From contig NZ_QGSY01000191.1 of the NCBI RefSeq assembly GCF_003857035.1, forward strand, positions 1-63,064: a stretch of DNA of 63,064 nt. Reading direction: 5' to 3'. The stretch is from Micromonospora arida. GTDB taxonomy: Bacteria > Actinomycetota > Actinomycetes > Mycobacteriales > Micromonosporaceae. Below the pieces are notes generated by a model that was not told where the DNA came from, searched no databases, and was given only the letters and a program-made list of their open reading frames with translations. Below are positions 25,493 through 34,220 of this stretch, in pieces (the stretch's first letter is position 1; each line of letters opens with the position of its first letter). Both the position numbers and the translations under genes were made by a program.

Positions 25493-26010
25493 GATTGGCA
25501 CAGGTACGCATCGAGCCGTGGCACGAGGACGACCTCGACCTGCTGCGGCAGCTCAACTCACCGGACACCCGCAAGCACACCGGCGGCCCGGAGACCGACG
25601 AGCAGGTGCTCGCCCGGCACGACCGTTACGTGCACTTCTCCGGCACCGAGCAGGGGTGCATGTTCACGCTGGTGCTGCCGGACGGGGCACGGGCGGGCAG
25701 CGTCGGCTACTGGGCCCGCGAGTGGCGTGACCAGCCGGTGTACGAGCTGGGCTGGGCGGTGCTGCCGGCGTACCGGGGGCAGGGGCTTGCGACCGCGGCG
25801 GTGCGCGCGGTGGTGGACGTCGCTCGCGCCCGACGGGACCGGCACTACGCCCACGCCTACCCCTCGGTCGACAATCCCGCCTCGAACGCGGTGTGCCGCA
25901 AGGCCGGCTTCACGCTGCTCGGCGAGACCGGCTTCGAATACCCGCCGGGGCAGATGATGCGGGCCAACGACTGGCAGCTCGACCTGACCGCCCCACCGAC
26001 CGTGAGCTGA
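25489..26010 (+). CDS. GNAT-family N-acetyltransferase (RimJ/RimL-like)
   Basis: A 173-residue enzyme with the RimJ/RimL type of GNAT fold: an N-terminal IEPWHEDDLDLLRQLNSPDTRKH strand-helix, YELGWAVLPAYRGQGLATAAVRAVVDVA as acetyl-CoA motif (about 84-110, with R-G-Q-G-L-A), and YPSVDNPASNAVCRKAGFTLLGE as closing motif. The substrate may be a protein amino terminus, an amino acid or an aminoglycoside. Translation probably starts at TTG 25489, overlapping the previous stop by four bases; a TTG at 25495 is equally usable. A hairpin overlaps its last codons. Confidence 0.85.
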   Translation: MRLAQVRIEPWHEDDLDLLRQLNSPDTRKHTGGPETDEQVLARHDRYVHFSGTEQGCMFTLVLPDGARAGSVGYWAREWRDQPVYELGWAVLPAYRGQGLATAAVRAVVDVARARRDRHYAHAYPSVDNPASNAVCRKAGFTLLGETGFEYPPGQMMRANDWQLDLTAPPTVS

Positions 26011-26026
26011 GGTCGGCGGGGCGGTC
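25986..26026. terminator. Hairpin overlapping the end of the acetyltransferase gene
   Basis: A 16-bp stem (25986-26001 with 26011-26026, one mismatch) with a 9-base loop that includes the stop codon. It lies between the plus-strand operon and the convergent aldo-keto reductase gene. Confidence 0.6.
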
Positions 26027-26035
26027 GGTGTCAGG

Positions 26036-27022
26036 TCACCAGGTGGTGTCGAGGCGGTGCCGTTGCCCGGCGGTCAGCTCCAGGTCGACCGCTGCCAGGC
26101 TCTCCTCCAGTTGCGCCACCGACGAGGCGCCCACCAGCGGGATGGACGGCAGCTCACCGCCCAGCAACCAGGCGAGCACCACCTGGTTGACAGTCGCGTC
26201 GCTCTGCCCGGCGACCTCCCGCAGCGCGGCCAGTCGCCGGGGCGCGCTCGGCAGGTCGTACGCCGAGCTGTGCGGCTTGTCCGCCCGGGTGAACGCCCCC
26301 TTGAGCAGCGGCGAGTACGCCACCAGGGTCAGCTCGGGCTCGGCACGCAGGTAACTGAGCAGGTCACCGCTGACGCCGCCCGGCTCGCCGTCCGGGTCCA
26401 GTTCGCTGATCAGGTCGGTGCGGTTCGGCAGGTAACTGCGGTGGTACTGGAGCACCTCGTACCCCGGCAGGCCGGCGGCGGTGGCCAACGCGCGGGCCCG
26501 CTCCACCCGCCAGGCCCGGTGGTTGCTGGCGCCCAGCAGACCCACAGTGCCCTCGGCGACCAGCTCGGCGAAGCCCTCCACGGTCTCCTGGAGCGGCACG
26601 GCGCGGTCTTCGATGTGCGCGTAGAGCAGGTCCAGCCGCTCCACCCCGAGCCGTTCCCGGCTGCGCTCCGCGGACTCGCGGATCACCTTGGCGGAGAGGC
26701 CCTCGGCGTTGTCCAGGTAGCTGGTGCCCGGGGCCAGCGGTCGGGCGCCCAGCTTGGTGGCGATGACGATCTCGGCGCCGACGCCCCGGCTGCGCCGCCA
26801 CCGGCCGAGCAACTCCTCACTCTGCCCGCCCTGGCCGCCGTCCACCCAGAACGCGTAGTTGTCCGACGTGTCGATGAACGTGCCGCCGGCCTCGACGTAC
26901 CGGTCGAGGATCGCGTACGAGGTGGCCTCGTCGGTGGCGCTGCCGAAGAGCATCGCGCCGAGGCTGAGCACGCTGACCTCGCGCCGGGTCGCCGGGTCGG
27001 CGCCGATCGTGCGGTACCGCAT
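26036..27022 (-). CDS. Aldo/keto reductase
   Basis: A 328-residue TIM-barrel oxidoreductase. FIDTSDNY (about 50-57) carries the catalytic tyrosine, EIVIATKLG the lysine and LDLLYAHIED the histidine position of the AKR tetrad; the C-terminal IPLVGASSVAQLEESL is the usual NADPH phosphate-binding turn. The YAFWVDGGQGGQSEELLGRW insertion after the tyrosine resembles AKRs acting on sugars or aromatic aldehydes. Its ATG has GAGGAG upstream. The SDR gene begins on the same strand 84 bases upstream, so both may be co-transcribed under the MmyB-type regulator at 27961. Confidence 0.9.
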   Translation of the reverse strand: MRYRTIGADPATRREVSVLSLGAMLFGSATDEATSYAILDRYVEAGGTFIDTSDNYAFWVDGGQGGQSEELLGRWRRSRGVGAEIVIATKLGARPLAPGTSYLDNAEGLSAKVIRESAERSRERLGVERLDLLYAHIEDRAVPLQETVEGFAELVAEGTVGLLGASNHRAWRVERARALATAAGLPGYEVLQYHRSYLPNRTDLISELDPDGEPGGVSGDLLSYLRAEPELTLVAYSPLLKGAFTRADKPHSSAYDLPSAPRRLAALREVAGQSDATVNQVVLAWLLGGELPSIPLVGASSVAQLEESLAAVDLELTAGQRHRLDTTW

Positions 27023-27105
27023 GGGGGTCTCCTCTCGTGCGCCCTACCGGCGGGCGCACAGGTAACCCTCCAACCTGGAGCGCACTCCAGGTCAAGCGCT
27101 CAACG

Positions 27106-27858
27106 TCACCAGGGCAGCACGCCGTATCCACCGCCGGCGTCCATCTGGAAGCCCCAGAGCAGCCCGCTCGGCCCGTCGGCCGGCAGGGTCGCCAGGTGCA
27201 CGCTCACCTCGGCGCCCTGGTCGGCCGTGCGGAAACCGCTGTTGCCGTTGAGGTCGGTGGCGCAGTAGCCCGGGTTCGCCGCGTTCACAGTGATCGGGGT
27301 GTCCCGCAGCTCCTTGGCGTACATCGCGGTGAGCATGTTCAGCGCCGCCTTCGACGACGGGTACGGCACGGAGGTCAGCTCGAACAGCGCGCCGTTCGGG
27401 TCGGTCATCACGGCGATCGAGCCGACCTCGCTCGACACGTTGACGATCCGGGCGGCCGGTGCCCGGCGCAGCAGCGGCAGCAGCGCGTTTGTCACCGCCA
27501 CCACCCCGAAGACGTTCGTCTCGTACAGCCGGCGCAGCGTCGCCACCGTCGTCTCGCTGGGCAGCCCTCGTGCGCCGTCGGCGAGGACGATGCCAGCGTT
27601 GTTGACCAGAACGTCCAGCCGGCCGTACTCCGCCTCCACCCGCTTCGCGGCGGCCGTCACCGACTCGGCGTCGGTGATGTCGAGCGGCAGGAACACGGCG
27701 TCCGCGCCGCCGTCGCGCAGTTCCCGTTCGGCTGCCCGACCCCGCTCGGCGTCCCGGGCGCCCACCAGCACGGTCATCCCCCGGGCGCCGAGCTGCCGGG
27801 CGGTGGCGAAGCCGATTCCCTTGTTGGCCCCGGTGATCAGGGCGATCGTGTTCGTCAT
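27106..27858 (-). CDS. Short-chain dehydrogenase/reductase (SDR)
   Basis: A 250-residue Rossmann enzyme: TGANKGIG (about 9-16) binds NADP, NNAGIVLADG and VNVSSEVGS carry the conserved Asn and Ser, and YPSSK is the YxxxK active site. The ATDLNGNSGFRTADQGAE ending resembles carbonyl-reductase-type SDRs with broad ketone or quinone substrates. It is divergent from an MmyB-type regulator 102 bases away, the usual arrangement for regulator and target. The start ATG 27858 has no strong ribosome site. Confidence 0.9.
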   Translation of the reverse strand: MTNTIALITGANKGIGFATARQLGARGMTVLVGARDAERGRAAERELRDGGADAVFLPLDITDAESVTAAAKRVEAEYGRLDVLVNNAGIVLADGARGLPSETTVATLRRLYETNVFGVVAVTNALLPLLRRAPAARIVNVSSEVGSIAVMTDPNGALFELTSVPYPSSKAALNMLTAMYAKELRDTPITVNAANPGYCATDLNGNSGFRTADQGAEVSVHLATLPADGPSGLLWGFQMDAGGGYGVLPW

Positions 27859-27960
27859 GACGAAGAGCGTGTCCGCGCCGACGGCGTCCGGGGAGAGACG
27901 GGCCGAGGCTGGGACCGGTGGTACCACCCTGGCCGGCCCTGGTCGCGGCATGCTGGGGGC

Positions 27961-28803
27961 ATGACGAGCAGCGGCCTGCGGCGTGACGAACTGGCGGCGT
28001 TCCTGCGTACCCGCCGTGCCCGGCTGCGCCCCGCCGAGGTCGGGCTCCCCGAGGGCGAACGTCGACGCACCCCCGGGCTGCGCCGGCAGGAGGTCGCCCA
28101 ACTCGCCGGCATGTCGATCGACTACTACATCCGGTTGGAGCAGGGCCGCGGGCCGCACCCGTCCCGGCAGGTGCTCGCGTCGATGGCCCGGGCGCTGATG
28201 TTGAGCCGGGACGAGCGCGAGTACCTGTTCCGGATCGCCGGGGAGAACCCGCCGCCTACCGTCGGCCCGAGCCGGGAGGTGACTCCCGGGCTGCGGCACC
28301 TGCTCGACGCCATGACCGAGACCCCGGCGTACCTCGTCGACGCCGCGTACCACGTGCTGGCCTGGAACCGCATGGCCGCGTACTTCCTGGGGGACCTCGC
28401 GGCAGTGCCGGACGCGGAGCGCAACATGATCCGCTGGACGTTCCGGCGGCCGGTCACCGAGGCCCACTGGACCGACGCCGACGCCCGCCGCTTCGTGCAC
28501 AGCACGGTGGCGGACCTGCGGGCTGCCTATGGCCGTTACCCGGCCGACCCGGCGATCCGTGATCTGGTAACCGAGCTGCTCGGCACCTCGCCACGGTTCG
28601 CCCAGCTCTGGGCCGAGCACGAGGTGGAGGAGCGCCGTCCCGTGATCAAGCGGGTGCCACATCCCCGCCTGGGGTCGTTGGAGTTCGAGTGCCGCGTGTT
28701 GCTGGTGCCGGAGACCGAGCAGCGGCTGATCGTCTACGTCCCCGAGCCCGACTCGCCGACCCAGGCGGTGTTCCGCCGGATCGCCGAGCGCGTCGGCTCC
28801 TGA
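27961..28803 (+). CDS. XRE-family regulator with MmyB-like ligand-binding domain
   Basis: A 280-residue regulator. The N-terminal HTH (about 7-85: ELAAFLRTRRARLRP, then RRQEVAQLAGMSIDYYIRLEQGR) is followed by an MmyB-like PAS-fold domain (LLDAMTETPAYLVDAAYHVLAWNRMAAYFLGD, then NMIRWTF and PRLGSLEFECRVLLVPETEQRLIVYVPE), proposed to bind fatty acid or a similar small hydrophobic ligand. It most likely controls the divergent SDR gene. A long hairpin follows its stop. Confidence 0.9.
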   Translation: MTSSGLRRDELAAFLRTRRARLRPAEVGLPEGERRRTPGLRRQEVAQLAGMSIDYYIRLEQGRGPHPSRQVLASMARALMLSRDEREYLFRIAGENPPPTVGPSREVTPGLRHLLDAMTETPAYLVDAAYHVLAWNRMAAYFLGDLAAVPDAERNMIRWTFRRPVTEAHWTDADARRFVHSTVADLRAAYGRYPADPAIRDLVTELLGTSPRFAQLWAEHEVEERRPVIKRVPHPRLGSLEFECRVLLVPETEQRLIVYVPEPDSPTQAVFRRIAERVGS

Positions 28804-28838
28804 GCGCCGGGCACAGCGTGATTGACCCGCCGGGAACA

Positions 28839-28882
28839 GCGTGATGCCTCAGGGTCATCAAGATGACTCTGAGGCATCACGC
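28839..28882. terminator. Very long hairpin between convergent genes
   Basis: A 21-bp stem (28839-28859 with 28862-28882, one G-T pair) around aa. It separates the MmyB-type regulator from the convergent aldo-keto reductase and could stop transcription both ways. Confidence 0.75.
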
Positions 28883-28917
28883 ATTCAGGAGACCTGGCCG
28901 CCGAGTGGGGGCTCAGG

Positions 28918-29769
28918 TCAGTTGGGCAGGTAGGCGAAGGTGTCCGGGTTCGGGCCCTGCCGGCCGGCCTCGCCCTTGTCCAGCGCGGTGATCCGCTCCA
29001 TCGCCGCGTCGTCCAACTCGAAGTCGAAGATCCGGGTGTTCTCCTCGATCCGCTTCGGGGTGGTCGACTTCGGGAAGATGATGTCGCCGCGCTGCACGTG
29101 CCAGCGGAGCACCACCTGCGCCGGGGTCCGGTCGAGCTGCCCGGCGATGTCGACGACCGTCGGGTCGTCGAGCACCTTGCCCTGGGCGATCGGCGACCAC
29201 GCCTCGGTGAGGATGTTGTGCTCACGGCCGTAGGCGCGGACCTCGTCGTTGCCGAAGTACGGGTGCGCCTCGATCTGGTTGACCGCCGGCACGACGCTCG
29301 CCTCGTCGGCCAGCCGCTGCAGGTGCGACACCTGGAAGTTCGACACGCCGATCGAGCGGGCCCGGCCGTCGCGCTGGAACTCCTCCAGCACCTTCCAGGT
29401 CGAGACGTAGTCGCCGTCGTACAGGGTCGGCAGCGGCCAGTGGATCAGGAACAGGTCGATGTAGTCCATCTTCAGCGCCGCGAGGGTCGAGTCGAACGCC
29501 CTGCGGGCGTCGTCGGGGCGGTGGAAGCCGTTGTTCAGCTTGCTGGTCACGTAGACCGAACCCCGGTCGAGACCGGACACGCGTACCGCCTCGCCGACCT
29601 CGGCCTCGTTGCCGTACATCTCGGCGGTGTCGATGTGCCGGTAGCCCACCTCCAGGGCGGTGGTCACCGCCGCGACGGTGTCCTTCGGCTCGATCTGGAA
29701 CACCCCGAAGCCGAGCTGCGGAATGGTGGTGCCGTCGTTCAGGCTGATGTCGGGAATCGTGATTGCCAC
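28918..29769 (-). CDS. Aldo/keto reductase (2,5-diketo-D-gluconate reductase-like)
   Basis: A 283-residue TIM-barrel NADPH-dependent reductase of the AKR5 type: GYRHIDTAEMYGNE carries the catalytic Asp and Tyr (about 44-54), VYVTSKLNN the lysine, and LFLIHWPLP the histidine (about 107). FPKSTTPKRIEEN is the cofactor 2'-phosphate loop. Related enzymes reduce keto-sugars, methylglyoxal or prostaglandins. GTG 29769 is chosen because AAGGAG lies five bases upstream; the longer frame upstream is not plausible protein. Confidence 0.9.
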   Translation of the reverse strand: MAITIPDISLNDGTTIPQLGFGVFQIEPKDTVAAVTTALEVGYRHIDTAEMYGNEAEVGEAVRVSGLDRGSVYVTSKLNNGFHRPDDARRAFDSTLAALKMDYIDLFLIHWPLPTLYDGDYVSTWKVLEEFQRDGRARSIGVSNFQVSHLQRLADEASVVPAVNQIEAHPYFGNDEVRAYGREHNILTEAWSPIAQGKVLDDPTVVDIAGQLDRTPAQVVLRWHVQRGDIIFPKSTTPKRIEENTRIFDFELDDAAMERITALDKGEAGRQGPNPDTFAYLPN

Positions 29770-29866
29770 TGCGGCTCCTTCGCGTCTTCGTTTCCTGTCA
29801 TCCATACCCGGGTGGGTGGACGATCCACCGCCCAATCGGGGGTGGCGAACACAACGGCCGGTCGGT

Positions 29867-30832
29867 TCACCCGGTCGTGTCGAACAGCACCGGCCACGGC
29901 CGTGCCGCCGGCACCGACGTCGCGGGCGTCGCGGGCGCGGTGGGCTCGGCGTCGGCCAGCACCTCCGCGGCGAGTTGGCCGAACATCGCCGCCGCCGGAT
30001 GTGCCGACCGGTCCGGCCAGGCCGCCGAGGTGCGCTTGGCCAGCGGTGCGTCAATGATCGGCCGCCAGGCCATCCGCGGTTCCCGGCGGGCCACCGTCGC
30101 CGGTTCCACGGCCACCCCGCCGCCGGCCAGCACCAGCCCGAAGAGGAACTCCGGGTTGCGGGCGGGGCGCACCCGGGCCGGACGCCAACCGTGCTGCCGG
30201 CACACCGCCAGCAGGTGGTCGTGCCAGCCGGGGGCGGTGGCGCGGGGAGCGGCCACCAGATCCAGGCCGGCCAGCGACGCGAGCGTCACCTCGCGGCCGC
30301 GGGCCAGCGGCGAGGTGCGCGGCAGCAGCACCCCCAGGGGTACGTCGACCGGGGCCCCGAAGCGCAGCCCGTCCGCCGCCACCGGGTGATGCACGAGCCC
30401 CACGTCCAGGGTCCGCTCGGTGAGCATCCGCACCTGCTCGGCCGTGGTCAGCTCGTGCAGCTCCACGTCCAGGCCGGGCGCCCGGGTGGTGAGCCCGTCC
30501 AGCAGCGAACGCAGCGTCACGGCTGGCGTCTCCGGTGGCACCCCGGCCCGGAGTACGCCCAGCTCACCGGCGCGGATCTGCCCCATCAGGCTGCGGAGTC
30601 GGCCCTCGCCGGCGAGCAGTTCCTCCGCCTCGCCGAGCAGCAGCTCACCGGCGGTGGTGAGGCGTACCTGGCGGCGGGACCTGTCGAACAGCTCGACCGT
30701 GAGTTCCCGTTCCAGCCGCTGGATCGACTGGCTCAGCGGCGGCTGGGCCATCCCGAGCAGCTCCGCGGCCCGCCCGAAGTGCAGTTCGTGTGCGACCACC
30801 ACGAAGTGCCGCAGGTGCCGGAGCAGATCCAC
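29867..30832 (-). CDS. LysR-family transcriptional regulator
   Basis: A 321-residue regulator from GTG 30832: the N-terminal winged helix (LRHFVVVAHELHFGRAAELLGMAQPPLSQSIQRLERELTVELF, about 5-48) is a clear LysR HTH, followed by the periplasmic-binding-like effector domain (VPLGVLLPRTSPLARGREVTLASLAGLDLVAAP and the C-terminal GLVLAGGGVAVEPAT). It diverges from a beta-lactamase-like gene only 52 bases away, recalling AmpR-AmpC and similar pairs, so that gene is the probable target. Confidence 0.9.
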   Translation of the reverse strand: MDLLRHLRHFVVVAHELHFGRAAELLGMAQPPLSQSIQRLERELTVELFDRSRRQVRLTTAGELLLGEAEELLAGEGRLRSLMGQIRAGELGVLRAGVPPETPAVTLRSLLDGLTTRAPGLDVELHELTTAEQVRMLTERTLDVGLVHHPVAADGLRFGAPVDVPLGVLLPRTSPLARGREVTLASLAGLDLVAAPRATAPGWHDHLLAVCRQHGWRPARVRPARNPEFLFGLVLAGGGVAVEPATVARREPRMAWRPIIDAPLAKRTSAAWPDRSAHPAAAMFGQLAAEVLADAEPTAPATPATSVPAARPWPVLFDTTG

Positions 30833-30872
30833 GGCCGGGACCCTACGCCAACGCGGCCACGGCGGCGCTGGA

Positions 30873-30878
30873 TACCGT
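30873..30878 (+). promoter_or_regulatory. -10 element TACCGT, probable leaderless start
   Basis: TACCGT ends six bases before GTG 30885 of the class A beta-lactamase-like gene; no ribosome site is visible. Confidence 0.5.
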
Positions 30879-30884
30879 GCTGGC

Positions 30885-31808
30885 GTGGACGTGGAGGAAC
30901 GTATCGGGGCCATCTTCGCCGCCGTCGGGGTGACGGCCAGCCTGCACGTCGTGGACCTGGACGCCGTCGACCTGGGCGCCGTCCAGGGTGGCGGCCCGGC
31001 GGCCGGCGGTCGCGAGGTCGGGGTGCGGGCCGACGAGCAGGTGGTGATCGCCTCGATCTTCAAGATCCTTCTGGTGCTGGAGTTCGCCCGGCAGGTCGAG
31101 GCCGGTCAACTGGACCCGACCGAGCGGGTCGTGGTCACCGCCGCCGACCGGCTCGGTGGGTGGGGTCTGGCGGGCTGCGCCGACGACGCCGAGGTGTCGC
31201 TGCGCGACCTCGCGTACTTCGCCATGTCGGTCACCGACAACACGGCCGCCGACCTGCTGCTGCGCCGGGTCGGCCCGGACCTGCTGCCGATGCTCGCCGT
31301 CGAGCTGGGGCTGACCCGTACCCGGGTCCTCGGTGGCCCACGGGAACTGGTCGAGATGATGCTCGCCGACGTGGGCGCCCGGACCGAGGCGGAGTTCGCC
31401 CGGATCTTCCCCACGCTGCCGGCGGACCGGGTCCGGGCGATGCGGGTCTTCGACCCCGCGCACACCACGTCCAGCACAGCCCGGGAGATCACCCGGCTGC
31501 TCACGCTGATCTGGCGGGACGAGGCCGGGCCGGCGACGGCCTGCGCGATGGTCCGCACCTGGATGGCCCGGCAGATCTTCTGGACCCGGTTGGCCGCCGG
31601 TTTCCCGCCCGGCGTCCGGGTCTCCGGAAAGACCGGCACCCTGCCCGGGTTCCACCTGGAGGCCGGGGTCGCCGAATACCCCGACGGCGGCCGGTACGCG
31701 ATCGCCGTCTTCGCCCGCGCCGCACAGTTGACCCCGCGTCGCATCGACGTGGACCTGGCCATGGGGGAGGCCGCCCGGACGGCCGTCGAGGCGCTGCGCG
31801 GCGAGTGA
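30885..31808 (+). CDS. Class A beta-lactamase-like serine hydrolase, no signal peptide
   Basis: A 307-residue protein with the active-site motifs of class A enzymes: S57-I-F-K60 (nucleophile and general base lysine), T117-D-N119 in place of SDN, and SGKTGTLPG near residue 245. A helix with ELVEMMLADVG lies where the omega loop would be, but I do not see a clear ExxLN motif, so true beta-lactam hydrolysis is doubtful. Lacking an export signal, it may stay in the cytoplasm and act on another amide or ester. It is divergent from a LysR gene. Confidence 0.75.
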   Translation: MDVEERIGAIFAAVGVTASLHVVDLDAVDLGAVQGGGPAAGGREVGVRADEQVVIASIFKILLVLEFARQVEAGQLDPTERVVVTAADRLGGWGLAGCADDAEVSLRDLAYFAMSVTDNTAADLLLRRVGPDLLPMLAVELGLTRTRVLGGPRELVEMMLADVGARTEAEFARIFPTLPADRVRAMRVFDPAHTTSSTAREITRLLTLIWRDEAGPATACAMVRTWMARQIFWTRLAAGFPPGVRVSGKTGTLPGFHLEAGVAEYPDGGRYAIAVFARAAQLTPRRIDVDLAMGEAARTAVEALRGE

Positions 31809-31962
31809 TTTCGCGCCCCTCCGAGCGCCACCGCACCCCCGCCGAGCAGGCTCGATATCCGCTGGCGTATCGAAGCAGACGGCCCTTGATCTTGGACCGC
31901 GGCCCGGTGCCGCTGGTTGGCTCGTGGGCGACACATCACCCGACCACGGGGAGTAGATCCGC

Positions 31963-32940
31963 ATGCCCAGTCTCGACCGCCGACGCTTCCTGCGCGACGC
32001 CGCCGCCACCACGGCCATGGTCTCCGCCGGTGGCCTCGCCACTGGCGTCGCCACCCCGGCCCAGGCCGCGCCCTCGGCCGCCGCGTCCACGCCCACCGCT
32101 CGCCGCAAGGGCGCGGTCAGCTTCCGCTGGTGGGGTACGGCCGGCTGGCGCGTCGACATCGGCGACCGCACCGTTCTCGTCGACCCGTTCCTCAGCCGGA
32201 TCGACACCGGGCTGTTCACCGGCCCGTTCCGCACGGACACCCCGTTGACAGTGCGCACCGACGTCATCGACCCGCGCGTCGACCGGGCCACGACGGTGCT
32301 GGTCACGCACACCCACTGGGACCACTTCATGGACGTGCCGTACATCGCCAAGCGCACCGGTGCACGGGTGTTCGGCACGCTGACCGCGTACCACCTGGGG
32401 TTGGCCTACGGGTTGCCGTCGACGCAGCTCAGTGCCGTGAAGGGTGGGGAGGTGCTGGACTTCGGCGACCACAGCGTCGAGGTGGTCGGCTCGCTGCACA
32501 GCCGCAACCCGTCGTACTCGGTGGCCTTTCCCGGGGTGCGGGTGAGCCCGCCGCCGCAGCCGGCCACCATCGCCGACCTGCCGGAGGGCGACACGCTGGG
32601 CTACCTGCTGCGGGTCGACGGCGGACCGTCGGTCTACTTCACCGGGGCCAGCGACGTCGCCGAACGGAACCTCACCGGCCTCGCGCCCGACGTGGCGATG
32701 GTGGCCATGCAGAACGCCACCACCACCGGCGACTACCTGCCCCGGCTGCTGGCCGGCCTCGACTACCCGAAGGTCGTGGTGCCGGTGCACTACGACAACT
32801 TCGAGACGGCGTTGCAGAACCCGCCGCCGGTCGCCCCGACCGACCGCACCCGGCTGAACGAGATGATCGCGGCGGTGCGTCGGATCTCGCCGCGCAGCCG
32901 GGTGCTGGTGCCCGAGTACGAGACCGCCTACCACTTCTGA
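31963..32940 (+). CDS. Exported metallo-beta-lactamase-fold hydrolase
   Basis: A 325-residue protein. It begins with a Tat signal (MPSLDRRRFLRDAAATTAM, twin arginine at 6-7), an alanine-rich h-region and a cleavage site near AQAA (about 36). The catalytic domain has FRWWGTAGWRVDIGDRTVLVDPFLSR and the metal-binding VTHTHWDHFMD (HxHxDH form), typical of UlaG/RomA-like MBL hydrolases, then VVVPVHYDNFETAL with a late histidine ligand. It should fold with its metal in the cytoplasm before export. GGGGAG precedes the ATG. The substrate is unknown. Confidence 0.85.
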   Translation: MPSLDRRRFLRDAAATTAMVSAGGLATGVATPAQAAPSAAASTPTARRKGAVSFRWWGTAGWRVDIGDRTVLVDPFLSRIDTGLFTGPFRTDTPLTVRTDVIDPRVDRATTVLVTHTHWDHFMDVPYIAKRTGARVFGTLTAYHLGLAYGLPSTQLSAVKGGEVLDFGDHSVEVVGSLHSRNPSYSVAFPGVRVSPPPQPATIADLPEGDTLGYLLRVDGGPSVYFTGASDVAERNLTGLAPDVAMVAMQNATTTGDYLPRLLAGLDYPKVVVPVHYDNFETALQNPPPVAPTDRTRLNEMIAAVRRISPRSRVLVPEYETAYHF

Positions 32941-32948
32941 TCAGCGTC

Positions 32949-32978
32949 GGTGGGGGTCGCCGGACCGCGACCCCCACC
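32949..32978. terminator. Hairpin between convergent genes
   Basis: A perfect 12-bp stem (ggtgggggtcgc with its complement) and a 6-base loop between the MBL and DUF1697 genes. Confidence 0.65.
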
Positions 32979-32983
32979 TGAGG

Positions 32984-33523
32984 TCAGGAGGCGGTCATCT
33001 CCGCCAGGGCCCGCACCGACTTCCAGTTGCGGGAGGTGGCCACCACGCCGAGCTTCTTCTCCAGGTACGCGTTCGTGAACTTCGACCGCCCGGCACCGCC
33101 GTCGACGTAGTGCAGGAACACCTCCCGGCCGGTCACCGTGAACGACACGTTCTCGGCACCGGGCACGGCCAGCGCATCCACGAGGGACTTCTTCGGTGCT
33201 TTGGCGAGGAAGGCCACCAGCAGTCGCGTCGGGTCGTCATCCCGGTCGGCGTACGGGTTGCCGCCCGCGATCGCCGCCAACTCCCGGCCGCTGCGCACCA
33301 GCACCGGCACGGTCAACGCCAGCTCGTCGGTGAGCGCCCGCGCGATGCCGGCGGCCAGCTTCTCCGCGTCGCGCACCGTGCTGTCGAAGGCCACGTTGCC
33401 GCTCTGCAGGTACGTCTTGACGTCCTCGTGCCCGAGGTCGGTGACGATCCGCCGCAGGTCGGCCATCGCCAGCCGGGTGGTGCCGACGTTGACCCCGCGC
33501 AGCAGGGCGACGTACCGGGTCAT
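32984..33523 (-). CDS. DUF1697 family protein
   Basis: A 179-residue protein with the full DUF1697 pattern: MTRYVALLRGVNVGTTRLAMADL at the start, LGHEDVKTYLQSGNVAF (about 31-47), and VFLHYVDGGAGRSKFTNAYLEKKLGVVATSRNWKSV near the end. It is widespread and solitary in bacteria, with no known biochemical role; the fold is alpha/beta with two repeats. GAGGAGG lies close before the ATG. It is 28 bases upstream of the response regulator's stop codon, on the same strand, without clear functional link. Confidence 0.9.
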   Translation of the reverse strand: MTRYVALLRGVNVGTTRLAMADLRRIVTDLGHEDVKTYLQSGNVAFDSTVRDAEKLAAGIARALTDELALTVPVLVRSGRELAAIAGGNPYADRDDDPTRLLVAFLAKAPKKSLVDALAVPGAENVSFTVTGREVFLHYVDGGAGRSKFTNAYLEKKLGVVATSRNWKSVRALAEMTAS

Positions 33524-33551
33524 GGCTCCTCCTCGGGTGCGGACAACCCGC

Positions 33552-34220
33552 TCAGCGTAGGCCGCCCGGTCCCGCCAGGCCGGTCTCGTACGCGACGATG
33601 ACCAGTTGCGCCCGGTCGCGTACCGCCAGCTTGGTCAGCAGCCGCCCGACGTGCGTCTTGACGGTGGCCTGGCTGAGGTTGAGGTGCGCGGCCAACTCCG
33701 CGTTGGACAGGCCCCGGGCGATCAGCCCGAGGACCTCCCGTTCCCGATCGGTCACCCCGTCGAGCTGCCGGGGCAGCGGCCGGGTCGGCTCCGGCTGCCG
33801 GGCGAACTCGTCGATCAGCCGGCGGGTCACCGTCGGCGCGAGCAGCCCCTCCCCGGCCGCGACCACCCGGATCCCGGTCAGCAGGTCCGCCGGTGGGGTG
33901 TCCTTGAGCAGGAACCCGCTGGCACCGGCGCGCAGCGCCCCGTAGACGTACTCGTCGAGGTCGAACGTGGTCAGGATGATGACCCGGGTGCCGGCCGTCG
34001 CCGGGTCGGCGCAGATCCGCCGGGTCGCCTCGATGCCGTCCATCTCCGGCATCCGAACGTCCATCAGCACCACATCCGGCCGGTGCTGCTCGGTCAACGC
34101 GACGGCCTCCACCCCGGTGCCAGCCTCACCGACAGTGGTGCAGTCCGGGCTGAGATCGACCAGCAGCCGGAAACTGCCGCGCAACAACGCCTGGTCGTCG
34201 GCGATCAGCACGCGGATCAC
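33552..34220 (-). CDS. NarL/LuxR-family response regulator
   Basis: A 222-residue regulator: receiver domain with acidic pocket ADDQ, phosphorylation site in DVVLMDVRMPEMDG (Asp about 55) and LLKDTPP lysine, then a LuxR-type HTH (LTDREREV region: GVTDREREVLGLIARGLSNAELAAHLNLSQATVKTHV, about 155-190). Its gene overlaps that of the histidine kinase by four bases (ATGA). The divergent MacB/FtsX-type ABC transporter is the natural target, as in LiaRS- or BceRS-like self-controlled efflux modules. Confidence 0.92.
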   Translation of the reverse strand: MIRVLIADDQALLRGSFRLLVDLSPDCTTVGEAGTGVEAVALTEQHRPDVVLMDVRMPEMDGIEATRRICADPATAGTRVIILTTFDLDEYVYGALRAGASGFLLKDTPPADLLTGIRVVAAGEGLLAPTVTRRLIDEFARQPEPTRPLPRQLDGVTDREREVLGLIARGLSNAELAAHLNLSQATVKTHVGRLLTKLAVRDRAQLVIVAYETGLAGPGGLR

